Made by a program: the position numbers and the translations under genes | The notes under the pieces: generated by a model | Seen by the model: only the letters and a program-made list of their open reading frames with translations | What the model was told of the DNA's origin: nothing | The model's database searches: none | Virus record (IMG/VR): IMGVR_UViG_3300044638_004964 | Location: 41,962-105,961 of that record | Source: a virus | DNA: 64,000 nucleotides | Direction: 5' to 3' (one strand) | Shown here: piece by piece, positions 36,701 to 48,000 of the stretch | How positions within the stretch are numbered: the stretch's first letter is position 1 | How the letters are laid out: every line of letters starts with the position of its first letter

Positions 36701-39700
36701 TTGCTATCCAGCAAATATCGTGTGTTGAATATAGTGTTTGTACATTTACATCAACGGTGTGTCCAAGGTTAATAAATAATTGATTTAAGTGAGAGTCATT
36801 GTAACCGTCTCGGAAATTTGTTCTATTCGTCCATCCACCAAGTTGTGCTATATTAGATTTTAAATTTTCAGTATTATAAGCTATGTTGGCATAAAAGTTT
36901 ATATTCCTATCACCTTGACCATTATATAGCTGTGATCTAGATTCTGTTACAACGCCAGCGATTAAAATAACTTTTGACGATGAAGCTTCATAGTTTTGTT
37001 GGGCGCAATATGTTGAAAAATCATCCAAGACAAATCTTTCTATAACTGTTCCTTCTCTAGATGTAGCAGATGACTGTAACAAAGAATCTCTATCATCAAA
37101 AAGCTCTGGATCAAAAAATCGCCCAAGACTATTTGTATTTCCATAATTTGTATTTAGATATGTATAATTTCCGCTACTCGATGACCAGATAAACTCAATA
37201 CCACTTCCGATGTTTGTATTATCAAAATTGGTAAATGATGTTGATTCACTTCGTGTTTCATATCTATATCTTGGAAAAGATTCGTATCTTGCTGGAATTG
37301 CTGGATATGTTATAGTATTTACAACAGATTCTGCCGCAACTAATAATGGAATTGGTTCTAAATTTGTAAGATCATATCTTGGTGCTGATATGTCTGATTG
37401 AGAGCAACAATCTGGAGTAAAAGTCTTGAAAACTAATGGCCAATTAACTGGATAAATAATCGTTGGTCCAGAACATCTATCACATTGCTCTAACCATTCC
37501 GCTCTTAAATCGCCATTGTGTATAAGTGGCATTTGACATTCGTGATTAAGAGGATTATCCCACATATCTTTTAAGTCGCATGGCATAGTATATCTATAAT
37601 CTGGCAAATGCATTCTAATATCAGCAACGCCGTAGCCTCTTAAAGTTTGTGGCTGAATATAAGTTGATGCTCCTTGTGATGGTCTAAAGGATGGAATTAC
37701 ATTGAAATCACATCCAGAAACTAAAGCTTCGTATTCATTTCTAGCTGGATGAAGTCTCATTCTAGATTTTAATCCAGATAAAATTTTATTAATTATATTA
37801 TTTGATTTTAAGTAAATTCCATTATTTTCCCATAATGGATCATTGCCAACAAGCACTAGATTCCTATCTCCAAGCTCTAGCCACTTTATAAGTTTATCTA
37901 AAATTTCTTCGCTGAGAGCGTCGATTTCTGGCGTAATAATAAAAGCTAATCCAGCTTCTTTTGGTATATTTAAATCTGAAAATTCTGTTTTTTCGAAATT
38001 ATAATTTTGAAAAATTTGAGACAAGTATCTAAAATGTCCACTATTTTCTGGAGAACTAATGCTTTCTTCTAAGTTTCCGAACTTTGTGAATTCTACAACT
38101 TTATTATGAGGATAATAATTTCTAGACTCAAATAATCTTACTGCTCCAGCATTGGTATTTGATTGCCAACTTGACTTTATAGGTCCATTTAAACCATCGA
38201 TATTTAATGGTTCATTATATCCATCATTCTTATACCACACGTTGCCATCATCCCACTGATTTAAACTATCAGTTGGTGAACCAAAAGCTACGATAGTACC
38301 GTCTTCGTTAACAGCAACACTATATCCAAGTCTTGGTGTTGGAAGGAATCTTTGCGGGATAAATTCCCAAGTTCCAAGTATAGACAAATCTGAGTATCTG
38401 AATGATTTGATATTTATATATTCATTGATATTTAAGTATCTTCTAGCTTCGAATCTTTCTGTTGTATTTAAAGCAACATATAGAGTTTTACCAGCTTCTA
38501 ATAAACCAAGACTTGCAACGTTAGTTATATATTCTAATCTAAGTTTTGCGTATCTACCTATGCCACCGCTTTGAGAACTCTTTAGATTGATCCAAGGGCC
38601 AATGTCATTGTATAACCTTACTTTTTCATCGTTATTATATTCATAAATTTCACAAGCGTTATTGATATAAGGTGATCCAATGGCTATTACTTCTGTATTA
38701 TTACTAATTGCTACAGCGTGTCCGAATCGGTCTGGAATACCATAAGAATCTGCTGGAGAATCTATTTGTTGAATTAAACTCCAAGTTCCACTTTCTTTTT
38801 CAAATATATAAACTTTACCGCCACTAGTTGGCACATAATTAAATTCACCCAAATTAGGATTGAAGTATTGACTTCCAACACCAGATGTGATGTACTTTAC
38901 TTGATCGTTAAGCACAAGTCTTCCAGTATCAAGAGTATGGTTAAGGATATCTTGACTCATTTTTATCCAATTTTCAGCATCATTAAATGTTGGAACAAAT
39001 TCTGTAATCGCTCCAGAAGATTGAGTTCCATAAAAATCAGATACTCCACTTTCAAAACTATATTGCTGATAGTATGAAATAAATTGATCTATTGCGCCAC
39101 CACCATCTCCATTTAAAGACTCTTTACCTAAAGACGCACTATTGTCAACATAGAATCCAACTATGGGTGGTATATTATTATTTATTAAGTCTTCATTATA
39201 TGGGAATGCTTCATTAAATGCTTCTTTAATTCCACTAAGTATTTTCTCTGTTTGTAAGTCACTTCCTTGTCTACGATGAATCCTCTTTTTGGTAATGAAT
39301 GTTGGTTTTGGATTTGGGAATTCTTCTGATGGTGCGCTTTCAGTATCGTCAAGGGTTGGTTCCAGTATTATAAGCTTTACATCAAATGCTGTTGATGGAC
39401 TTGAAAAATATTTAAAGATTACGTCTTTATCTTTTATGCTATTGAGAACATCGACGTATGTTCTAGTGCTTTTTCCTTGGCCTACAATTGGTGTAAATTC
39501 ATCAGTAAAAATCATTAATCCAATTTGAACACTTGATGGATTTACGCTTTCAAACGTGCGCGACCATAGTGAACTTGGTCCACCAACAACGAGAACTTCT
39601 TTATTTGGTTCATGTAAAGAATTATTTCCAGAATAAATTGCTAAATCTAAAGAATGTCCAAACTGTCTACCTTCTTGTCCAACTTTCCAATATCTTTCTG

Positions 39701-42700
39701 TGATTGGCTCAAATCCAGCAACTAGAGTTCTTGTTGCTGTTGTGTAATAATCTCTGATATAACCAGATGGCAAATTAATTTGTTCTTCTAATACCCAAGG
39801 AGATTTATGTTCATTGATATTTAATGACCAAGAATTTCCGCTGGGCGCTGGTAGTCTTCTATAAAGAAATACTGTTCCAGCATCTTCAAGGACATAATTT
39901 ACTGGATCAGAAACACTACTAAGTGGCGAACCAATTGCTATTAGATCATTGTTTATAGCAACTGATTTACCATATTGAGCATTAACTTGTCTTCCACTTG
40001 CTACATATGGTTCATCGCCAATTAATTTAATTCCAGATTGACCAAATCCTTGAATATAGTAATTTATATCTTCTATTTCTGGTGGAACTGATATATAGTT
40101 GTTGCTTCCGGTTTTTCCAGTAATAAAAACTTTATATGGAGCATTTGGTATTAGATCTGTATATTTTCTAATACCATAAAAATGTCCACTATAACCTATT
40201 GGTGAATTAAATCCGCTAGTAGATAGATTGGTATATGTATTTTTTGCTCTAAAAATTCCACCATCAACGCATAAGTCGTTATACCAAGTTTTATCATGAA
40301 TAGTGAAACTGCTTTCTTGACAAGAATTTTCTGTTCCACAATTACCGTAACATATTAAGTCTACGCCGCGAATTTCGTCATTAGCACTTAGTGTTGAATA
40401 TTTATTATCATCAACTGATATGTTCTTTCCAACGTTATCACTATTCCAGCTAATTCCGGCTTGTTGTGCAGTGTCTTGATTGTATGCTAAATAGTTTATT
40501 ACGAATAATGGTAGACTATCTTCTAGTTTAGTAACTGTGTAATCTTGTGCAGCAACGTATAAATTTAAAGAATTTTCTGCGCTAATAAAGACATCTCTTA
40601 GCTCTGTATATAAAGACATTCTACTGTTTGGATAACGGCTATCTCCAGCAGTATTTGAGAATGCGTATAGACCTAATGAGCTAATACTGTAATCAGATAT
40701 TGGTTTATTACTTAAGAATAAAGAGATATTTCCAGAGGTTGTTGGTGATGATAGTGAGTTCTTGGTAAATAGATTGATTCCCTGTTCATCGAACTGATTA
40801 AATCTACCGTCAACGAATAATATTGGACCAAAAGATGGAGAAGCTCCAAAAATATCGAACGATGAGTAGTTGCCATCTGAACTATCAATGGTTCCAATAT
40901 TCAATGTGTAAAGCGGTAGAGTTCCACTTGATAATACCGCTCCAGAACACATTAGATTCATACCGTATCCATTGTTCCAAACGGAAGATGCTGTTGGAAT
41001 GGGCATTCCGCTGGAAAATAAATTCAACCCACCAACTCCACTTGCATTATCCAATCCATACGAATACAGATTTATGTTTGCCAAGGATATAGATTCACCA
41101 CTACACACAAGATTAAATTGAGTATTATTACTAGGACCGGCTGTTACGCTATTAGCTTCAACGAGAGCATTTTCTAGTCTAACATTTGCACTATGGATTT
41201 TAATAGTAGCATCAAATGGAGATCCACTAGGATATACTAAGTCATATTGCAAAAACATATCATTAATATCAGTAGAATAATACTTTGTATCAAATTCTGA
41301 TGTGTTTCGCTCTTGATCAAAATTAGCCCAAGGCTCGCTGGTGTCGATTAAATCGTTAAAATCAAAAATACTTGATAGTTTTTCCCAACAACCAGATGGG
41401 GCTAAATAGTGGGTGTGTCTATTAATTAGACCCCAATTTACTTTGCTTGGTCTATCAACAGGCTCTTGATTTTTAGTATATAAACTTACAATTAACTTGG
41501 GGCCGATATTGCCATCATTCCAAACTACATTGTCTAATGTTTCGTATTCAATTATTGTATCAACAACCATAGCGCGTTCTGCAAAGTCGTATCCTCTTGG
41601 TAAGGTTTTGCATATTCTTGGTGGCAAAGACAAGAAATTTGGATTTGCATCTGGAATATCAGATAGATTAAATCTTAGGAAATCATTTTCTATTTGAGTG
41701 TGATAGCATACTCCAGATGTTGGAACGCTTGATGGAAGAATAGAATCGGTTGTCAGGTTATATGCCGATCCATCGTGTTTTAATCGGTGAATTATATAGT
41801 CAGCACCAACTCTTTTTGTGAATGAGTTGTATGCTGGTGAAAATGCGCATATCTTAAAAGCTCCAAGATTCCATTCTGATGTATCATCATCTACATATTG
41901 CCATAATTTAAATTCATCTTTATCATAACTCTCGGATGGATTCCAAAATTTATGCTTAATGGTTTCAAAGAAATGCTCGACTTGCATTTGTTTGTATAGT
42001 AAATCGACTTGTCCAGCATTATTATCTATTAAGTTGGTTCCGTCATCGTTATATGTAGAGATGCCGATATCAGTGATAAATAAATTACTACCAATGCCAC
42101 TGCCATCACTGTAGCCAAACTTTAAATGACTATTACCAGAGGTCAATATGAATGATGATGATTGATCTCTCAGGTGATGGAATGTATTTGTTGAACTTTT
42201 TTCGTTATCTGTATAAAGCTTTAGCTTATTAGATAGGTTGTCATTGTATGTTAAAATAACAGATATTGGGTATTGATATTCGTAATAATATAAATTATCT
42301 TGAACTTTTTTAATCGATCCATTTGAAGCTCTAGCATAACCTGTTAAATGGCCATTTTCATATCCCAAACTAAACTCTAGATTTTGACCACTATCATATT
42401 TAGCAAATATTATACCACTATTCCATAGATTATATCCAACGCCACTCATATTGATATCTGGACTAAATCTTGCAAAAATAGAGAATCCACTAACAGTATC
42501 GATGTTTCCAAAATCAATATAGCCAGTATTACCAGAAACTCTTACGGCATTGTCATACGAATCTGATATTAATCCATATAAAGAATCATTCTCGTAGCCA
42601 TCTATAGAAGTCCAGTCTATAGTTTTATATGGTGTATTTTCTGAAAATAGCGATGTTGAATTGAATCTTAGTCCAATGTTTTTGATTTTATTATACGATC

Positions 42701-45053
42701 CAATATACTGACCACTAATTGGTGCAATGTGTGGAATACTATCAGAAACTATAAAACCATTACTATCGTTATTAAATGAGAAATAACCATTTAAAAATGG
42801 AGTATTGAGTTGAGGATTATAGAATGAGAAGTCAAACTGATAAGGGTCGAATGGGCCAGAAACTACATTTCCCTCTACCCCTCTCCATCTTCTAGAATAG
42901 TTAGTCTTTAATGTTGATGGTGTCTTATAACTATGTGGGATATCTTCAATTAATGAAACTGGTGCGTATTCTGGACCAGTATTTATAAGATCGTCGTTGC
43001 TTTGTCGTGTAGATGGATAAATTTTTACTGTGCGAGAGTCTAATTCTCTGCTACCTTGACCAACGGTATGAAGCATTAATCCATTGGAGGGCTTATAATG
43101 AATAACAAGCTCTATCTTTGATATCGAAGCGCCGCTTGGTATGGGATAAATATCTAGATACAGATTCTCAAACGAGGAACTCATTGAGTAATCTTTTGAC
43201 TTTCCTATTGCTATACGATCTTCGTATATTTGAAGCGGTATAGTATAATCAACAAACGATGTACTATTAATAACGGGCGATGTGGCTAACTTATAGTGAT
43301 CGCCACCATCATTATTAGTTAAAGATGATGTGTAGAACTCGTCTTTGTCAGAAAGGGCTTCTGATGAAATTCCTAATTCATTAGTTGGATTAAACCCAGA
43401 AGATGATGGTAGTGTTCCAGTTCCAGAGACATTTTGTAAAAATCCACCAACCGCTGGAGTTATATTCAATAATTTATCATCGCTATAGCCAACAACGTCA
43501 AGAACATAATCTCTACTCCCAGAAGCTTTTCTTGCGCGGACTTTTAGCTCTATAGAGTCTATAGTGAAAAAATTATCAGTGGCCGCAACATTGCTAAGTG
43601 CCGCAGAATCAAAACTATTATCTTTACCAAAACTAAAAGCTCCATTTTGATATTCTATTACTCTTGTTGGAGCTTTGTGGCTAAACTTTAGATTCAATTT
43701 GCCAGAATCTGTTATTTCGTTTATGTAGTTTAAAGTTATATAGTCGCTACTAGAATCGTTAATAAGAATATTATTTAATACATTTGATCCACTGGCGCTT
43801 GTATTATATGTTGAAGAATTACTAGACTTCCAAGTACTATTAACTTGCGGATATATATCCGTATCGAAGTCATTTGTAAGTACTTGAACTGGGAATATTG
43901 ATCGTGAAATTCTTTGACCAATTGGGGCGACTTCTGAATAAAAATTAAGATAGCTATCTCTGAGTATTCCAACTCCACCGCTGTTACAAATCTCTATAGA
44001 AGAAATTCTTAAATTATTCGTTGGGATGGATGGATAATTTTCTGGTGAGGATAGGTTTATTCCAGAAGTAGAACAGTCATTTTCGTATCCAAAATTAAAG
44101 CCAGTATTGAATGGGTCATCTAAACAAGTTGAATTTACATCTATATTAAGAGTGTATCCGCTACCCTCTTCCATGAATGGATAATCTTTATCCCATGTGT
44201 GAAGTAATAGATTGTTTACATCTGGCTCTGAAATATAGGTTGAGTAATTTATATTCTCTACTGCATAATTAGAATCACCCCTAAGAATAATATCTTTATA
44301 TTTTATGATTAGATTACCAGACGGATCTTCTAGTCTAATATTTGACAGGGTGTATTTTGGGGGAACGTGGGATATATAGTTCTTAGTTGGGGCCGATGCT
44401 CTTATAAATAAGAAGCTTTCTTTAGCAACTTGAGTAGGTGTTGTTACTTCAAATTTATATCTAAAATCACCATCGGTAAATATAGATGATGGTTGAATAT
44501 ATGAGTCGATTTCGTCAGATATTCTGGTGCTATTTTTGAAATTTTGAGTATAGTTACCAGTAAAAATACCCTCATCGATACTAGAATAAAGATTGCCTGT
44601 CCCCAAATTTTTATTAACAAAATAATTACCATCAAGGACAGTTACTATATCTTTAATGGGGTATAGTTTTTCTGTGGCTTGAAAATTATCTATACTATTT
44701 ATTTTGGTTATAGATCCAGCAAATTTATCTGTATAAGAATTATACAGTCGGCTTGATGAAGATAATCTTCCAACCAAATTGCCAGAGACTGTTAGTGTGC
44801 CGCGAATATCACTATTAGACGATTGCGGTAATTCCTGTAAACCAAAAGACATATTACTTTTGGCTTGAAAATCACCATCTACCGTTAGAGTTGCTGTTAA
44901 ACCAATCCTTTTACTAAGATTAGGTTTTAATTTTCCTATAGCAGATATTCTAGCAGTGGGGGATAAAGTAGCTAATGTTTTAGCTTTAAAAGAACTTGAT
45001 GATTTTAATCTACTAGTTCGTTTTATCTGACAAGATATACAATCTAATGACAT
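33732..45053 (-). CDS. Giant tail protein with FG-GAP repeats and a MIDAS-like insert
   Basis: At 3,773 residues this is the largest gene in the window. A LamG/concanavalin-like module is visible near 850 (GFSIFARFSPDINMSG, NLEFSLGYENGHLTGYARA). FG-GAP-like repeats, each with an FGxSVAI...VIGSP core and usually a GxVYIF strand, begin near residues 1690, 1800, 2110, 2245, 3333, 3428 and 3540. Between the second and third lies FYVDNSASLG (near 1961), a DxSxS MIDAS-type loop after a hydrophobic strand, and IGLMIFTDEF. Between the fourth and fifth are segments like class I glutamine amidotransferase or ThuA-type folds (AGLAFIITPEIDALS near 2370; DICWIANPDTLP with WLSIGNKKLVITYDG near 2780-2810; ITVLADSSF near 3143). 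The N- and C-terminal parts repeat a GLNLFSSG-like strand motif. It directly follows the tape measure. A host-binding or tail-tip role is inferred from the adhesion-type repeats. Confidence 0.8.
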   Translation of the reverse strand: MSLDCISCQIKRTSRLKSSSSFKAKTLATLSPTARISAIGKLKPNLSKRIGLTATLTVDGDFQAKSNMSFGLQELPQSSNSDIRGTLTVSGNLVGRLSSSSRLYNSYTDKFAGSITKINSIDNFQATEKLYPIKDIVTVLDGNYFVNKNLGTGNLYSSIDEGIFTGNYTQNFKNSTRISDEIDSYIQPSSIFTDGDFRYKFEVTTPTQVAKESFLFIRASAPTKNYISHVPPKYTLSNIRLEDPSGNLIIKYKDIILRGDSNYAVENINYSTYISEPDVNNLLLHTWDKDYPFMEEGSGYTLNIDVNSTCLDDPFNTGFNFGYENDCSTSGINLSSPENYPSIPTNNLRISSIEICNSGGVGILRDSYLNFYSEVAPIGQRISRSIFPVQVLTNDFDTDIYPQVNSTWKSSNSSTYNTSASGSNVLNNILINDSSSDYITLNYINEITDSGKLNLKFSHKAPTRVIEYQNGAFSFGKDNSFDSAALSNVAATDNFFTIDSIELKVRARKASGSRDYVLDVVGYSDDKLLNITPAVGGFLQNVSGTGTLPSSSGFNPTNELGISSEALSDKDEFYTSSLTNNDGGDHYKLATSPVINSTSFVDYTIPLQIYEDRIAIGKSKDYSMSSSFENLYLDIYPIPSGASISKIELVIHYKPSNGLMLHTVGQGSRELDSRTVKIYPSTRQSNDDLINTGPEYAPVSLIEDIPHSYKTPSTLKTNYSRRWRGVEGNVVSGPFDPYQFDFSFYNPQLNTPFLNGYFSFNNDSNGFIVSDSIPHIAPISGQYIGSYNKIKNIGLRFNSTSLFSENTPYKTIDWTSIDGYENDSLYGLISDSYDNAVRVSGNTGYIDFGNIDTVSGFSIFARFSPDINMSGVGYNLWNSGIIFAKYDSGQNLEFSLGYENGHLTGYARASNGSIKKVQDNLYYYEYQYPISVILTYNDNLSNKLKLYTDNEKSSTNTFHHLRDQSSSFILTSGNSHLKFGYSDGSGIGSNLFITDIGISTYNDDGTNLIDNNAGQVDLLYKQMQVEHFFETIKHKFWNPSESYDKDEFKLWQYVDDDTSEWNLGAFKICAFSPAYNSFTKRVGADYIIHRLKHDGSAYNLTTDSILPSSVPTSGVCYHTQIENDFLRFNLSDIPDANPNFLSLPPRICKTLPRGYDFAERAMVVDTIIEYETLDNVVWNDGNIGPKLIVSLYTKNQEPVDRPSKVNWGLINRHTHYLAPSGCWEKLSSIFDFNDLIDTSEPWANFDQERNTSEFDTKYYSTDINDMFLQYDLVYPSGSPFDATIKIHSANVRLENALVEANSVTAGPSNNTQFNLVCSGESISLANINLYSYGLDNASGVGGLNLFSSGMPIPTASSVWNNGYGMNLMCSGAVLSSGTLPLYTLNIGTIDSSDGNYSSFDIFGASPSFGPILFVDGRFNQFDEQGINLFTKNSLSSPTTSGNISLFLSNKPISDYSISSLGLYAFSNTAGDSRYPNSRMSLYTELRDVFISAENSLNLYVAAQDYTVTKLEDSLPLFVINYLAYNQDTAQQAGISWNSDNVGKNISVDDNKYSTLSANDEIRGVDLICYGNCGTENSCQESSFTIHDKTWYNDLCVDGGIFRAKNTYTNLSTSGFNSPIGYSGHFYGIRKYTDLIPNAPYKVFITGKTGSNNYISVPPEIEDINYYIQGFGQSGIKLIGDEPYVASGRQVNAQYGKSVAINNDLIAIGSPLSSVSDPVNYVLEDAGTVFLYRRLPAPSGNSWSLNINEHKSPWVLEEQINLPSGYIRDYYTTATRTLVAGFEPITERYWKVGQEGRQFGHSLDLAIYSGNNSLHEPNKEVLVVGGPSSLWSRTFESVNPSSVQIGLMIFTDEFTPIVGQGKSTRTYVDVLNSIKDKDVIFKYFSSPSTAFDVKLIILEPTLDDTESAPSEEFPNPKPTFITKKRIHRRQGSDLQTEKILSGIKEAFNEAFPYNEDLINNNIPPIVGFYVDNSASLGKESLNGDGGGAIDQFISYYQQYSFESGVSDFYGTQSSGAITEFVPTFNDAENWIKMSQDILNHTLDTGRLVLNDQVKYITSGVGSQYFNPNLGEFNYVPTSGGKVYIFEKESGTWSLIQQIDSPADSYGIPDRFGHAVAISNNTEVIAIGSPYINNACEIYEYNNDEKVRLYNDIGPWINLKSSQSGGIGRYAKLRLEYITNVASLGLLEAGKTLYVALNTTERFEARRYLNINEYINIKSFRYSDLSILGTWEFIPQRFLPTPRLGYSVAVNEDGTIVAFGSPTDSLNQWDDGNVWYKNDGYNEPLNIDGLNGPIKSSWQSNTNAGAVRLFESRNYYPHNKVVEFTKFGNLEESISSPENSGHFRYLSQIFQNYNFEKTEFSDLNIPKEAGLAFIITPEIDALSEEILDKLIKWLELGDRNLVLVGNDPLWENNGIYLKSNNIINKILSGLKSRMRLHPARNEYEALVSGCDFNVIPSFRPSQGASTYIQPQTLRGYGVADIRMHLPDYRYTMPCDLKDMWDNPLNHECQMPLIHNGDLRAEWLEQCDRCSGPTIIYPVNWPLVFKTFTPDCCSQSDISAPRYDLTNLEPIPLLVAAESVVNTITYPAIPARYESFPRYRYETRSESTSFTNFDNTNIGSGIEFIWSSSSGNYTYLNTNYGNTNSLGRFFDPELFDDRDSLLQSSATSREGTVIERFVLDDFSTYCAQQNYEASSSKVILIAGVVTESRSQLYNGQGDRNINFYANIAYNTENLKSNIAQLGGWTNRTNFRDGYNDSHLNQLFINLGHTVDVNVQTLYSTHDICWIANPDTLPNNEEINSIKNWLSIGNKKLVITYDGNNLSSVQSKARTASQLCSLLGISITPHFLDEDNIYPVAQTRFQTLAFNESSDLSGNGKTKITSYQLISQIRFVPIKTQDINNRVCYADDSIKATRRKLIGYWQMKSGVAKVSFPVIAGSGYKIFVDTVSETSSETEPLNVFISNANTEAGLPYPTMPRSSPIVDLDINSDQFVTLENAPVGVFRRLSPATIGFVNTYSINVQIPSGMSALTMYFDGNNQRLLNQNKTYAPKSTRLLAVSGASIPVIETVLTQVTKIPILDGFDEIKTREAIPEETITFSAFRPISTDNTKYCSSDRCIENKMNDKLIADGPVVAAQESISSFLAGNNRSRITVLADSSFVQGPCMIDENDLISQNTISFLTSMYPTSPRNSNFGRQFNTMTKIIAPERGSPQKYYALYNSSGINYLFNNGSTSQSLLSNFDDKESKYDPRYVLRTRQPYNNAMDFEEIQKIIKQKIAEFANLQSAYGATAKFSGVIEGVLYEDASFAGGMPELMKKTGYDYLNFDRFSVGYPGDLFGYSIDLYNNKLVVGSPFAAFSDESINPWNHYVSGGLSSGIQLGYNGGAGSVYIFEKTYNGSGLLGAKTPWEFTEKLRPESINIGSGNSGNSIVGDRFGYDVAIDNDTMVIGAPGHDYENHIIVNSGSFGVKFFNKEFDNYYLSFYDLGSKSNRDAFGTSGNISLNNGAIFTFENRIIDWPTRKQKWTLVQKSVAEGYNSRERINSYYGDSVAIDMANRTDSDYSIVVGSPFHQYAISGNHSSTQPLNGAGASYALDVMLREQPASGPSKDSFLNARVFGETLIDGNPTINISFKNNSDNNKSYLASGVIYSNNQGEIFLEASGQDPVTKGFIQHRPYIFAIDGQYMYGTPISQGMILTNFGKAVDIDNNMNMYTNVDDNAFVYNNLGMYTSSITGFASGIPSGLYLFTDCPDPTVISNSGLTLFASGIGTDTDTLNLRIRGK

Positions 45054-45057
45054 AATT

Positions 45058-48000
45058 TTATCCTAATACTGATCCGTTATTTTGTATTCCGTTTTCCGTT
45101 GGGTAAGAATTCTTTAGTTTCTCAGAAACTTTGCCCATTACTCGGCTCTCTAAATTGTCCGCAAAAGCATTCAACATATTTCCACCCATAACATTAACAT
45201 CGACTTTAGTATCGGCTATTTGGTGAGATATTGTGGTTGGTAATGACTTGATACTTTCTGCTACTCCGTTAACATAACCCATCACTCTGGTTAGTGCTTG
45301 TGTTAATTTTTCAAAAGATTCCGTAGATCCACTTCCGCTACTAGATGATACACCACCTCCAGCATAATATTGAACTTTACCACCTCTAGCAAACCCCATG
45401 ACGGCAGAACTATTAGTCATGCCACCGCCCGTCCCGTTCATTTGTTGTAATATTTGTAGATTATTGCCACGATTAACAGCTTCTCTTCTGACTACAAATT
45501 CTCCGGGAGTTAACATTGCGGGAACAGTATCGGTTCCTCTTGGGATAAACATTCCACGATTAGCGTATATTAAGCCACCATTTGCTTTTCCTAAAGCCGC
45601 AACGGCAGCTTGTCCTCTTTCTTGTACTTTATTATAAATAACTTGAGCATCCCTGACATTGATTGTGGCCGATTCTAATTGCATATTAGCCATCTCTGCC
45701 CCAAGCTGTCCAGTTTCTCCAAGAGCGGTGCCATAATCTCTCAATCTAGACTTAGAAGCTTCCTCTTCTGCCGTTGTTCCGCTAGCAACTTGTGCTAATC
45801 TAGGATCAGTGACTCCTCTAGCACTTAAAGCAGAACCAAAAGCTTGTTGAGTTAAACCTCCCTGTCCAGCTAATTGAGTGCCGTATAAAGACTGAACACC
45901 AGCTTCTTGCTGTCTTCTAATATCTTGTGCTGCTAAACCTAAAGCTTCTGGACCAAAAGCTCCCATCAAAGATTTATTCCCAGTAGCTATAGCGGCAGTT
46001 GCCCCAACAGTAGCTTGTGTTTGCATAAACTTGTCAATATCACCAGAAACAAGAGCATCTATAGAATCTTTTTCTAATTTATTTTTTTCACCAATTAATT
46101 TGAGATTTTCTTCTTCAAGCTTAACAAGTTCTCTTATAGTATTAACTTGGTCTTTTTGAGCTTTTTGCAAGTCTTGTTGCATTTCATTCATTCTTGCGCC
46201 ATTAGCTCCTTCGAATCCGTTCTGCTCTGTTCTTGATCCTTCAATTGCTGTAAATTTATCTAGAATTTCTTTATTTCGTCCACGAATGTCTGCTAAACTT
46301 CCAGTGTTCATATTTGATAGACCTAAGTTATTAACATTGGCTCTATCTAATACGTTCTTTCTTCTTTCTTCATTTGTGACTACTTTGCCGCCATATTTAC
46401 TTTGTAGTTCTCGCCCCTCTAATGTTAAGGATAATGCTTCTTTTTGAGCCTCTAAAGCATTTCTTTCTGCTTCTATTCTTTTCTTTGTTAGGTCAATTAA
46501 TACCTGTTCGGCTTTTTGTCTATCTTGAGCAATTTTTTCAATTTCTTCAAACGCTTTTTTTTGTGATTCTGATAACTTATCACCAATAACACTCTTATCT
46601 CCACTTAGTAATTTTTCAACGTCTTTTTGATCTAACTCTAGACCTCTAATAACAGATTTTAGATTATCTTTGATTGCTCCTTCTGGTAATCCATTAGATA
46701 ACTCTTCAGCAAATCTATTTTTTAATTCATCTGGGCTTAGAATTTTACCAGTAACTTTCATTTCGTCTCTTATTTCATCAAAAGCGGCACCGTAGTTTTG
46801 CTGGGCTTGGATAAAGGCTGCGGTATTGCCTTTAAATTTAGCAACATCGCCGGGAGAAACTCCAAGGCTAGAAAGATTTTTACCGACATTTTCCATAGAC
46901 TGTTTGATTTCATCTGGGTCCATAGATGCTGCCGCGCTACCCATTGCTTCTTGCAAAAAGGCAACATCATTAACGAACGAAGAGCCACCAACTTCTAAAC
47001 CAGCAGCAAACTTAGTCATACTCGCTGACTGTGCGCTACTTATAGAAGTTGCTGAACGTAAACCCAAACTCATTGCGTCCAAAGCTGCTCTTGCTGTTTC
47101 AATTTCTTTTGATAAATTTTTAAAACTATTTTCTAACTCTTGAGACATTTCATACGCTGCTTCTGACTGTTGTTGCAGCAGGTTAGCGGTGTCATTATCG
47201 CCTTTATTTCTAGCTTCTATTGATTGATTAGCTAAAGATAAGCCTTTTGCTCTTAAGGATGTTGCTGATTCGCCACCGCTAGCTTGAATTTCTGCATCAA
47301 TTGTTGCTTGATCTTTATTAAGCAATATTCCCGATCTCATAGCCTCATTAGTTAGAGGTCTTCGCATCTCAAACGCTTTTCTTTGAGCATCCATTGAAGA
47401 TTTGTTTAATCCTTCGTTTTCTTTATCAATTCTAGCATTTCGTGTAGATGCGCTTTCAACGTATCCTAATGTTGCGAAACTTGCTACATTTCTACCAAAA
47501 CCTTCAAGACCTCCTTGATTTTTATTTGCATTATTTGTTTGTATCGCTTTTTGATTAGCTTGTTCTAAATTATTTGCTTCCGTTGTAACATTTCTAATTT
47601 TTGACAAGGCATCTGCTGCTGATATAGTTCCTCTATTGAAATCTTCCATCGCTTTTGCGGCATCTTTTTCGCCTTGTTCAAAAGCTTTTTGAGTTTTGGT
47701 TGCTTGAGCTTGAGCTTCTGATAAAGCTACTACACTGTCTTTAGTATTTCCACCAAATAATTCCGATATAGCTTCTGATAGACCCGGATCTTGTGAAGCA
47801 ATTAAAGTTCCAAGACCAGCACCTATAGCCGCTCCGATTGGGCCACCAAGCATAAATCCAAGTACGGCACCACCGCCACCTAAAGCCATTCTGCCAGTAT
47901 TTCCAGCTTCTAAGCTGTATTGATCAGATGCAGCTTTTCCAGCAGCCTCAACGTCGCCACTTTCAATAGCTTTTTTCTTTCGAACTTCTGCATCACTGAA

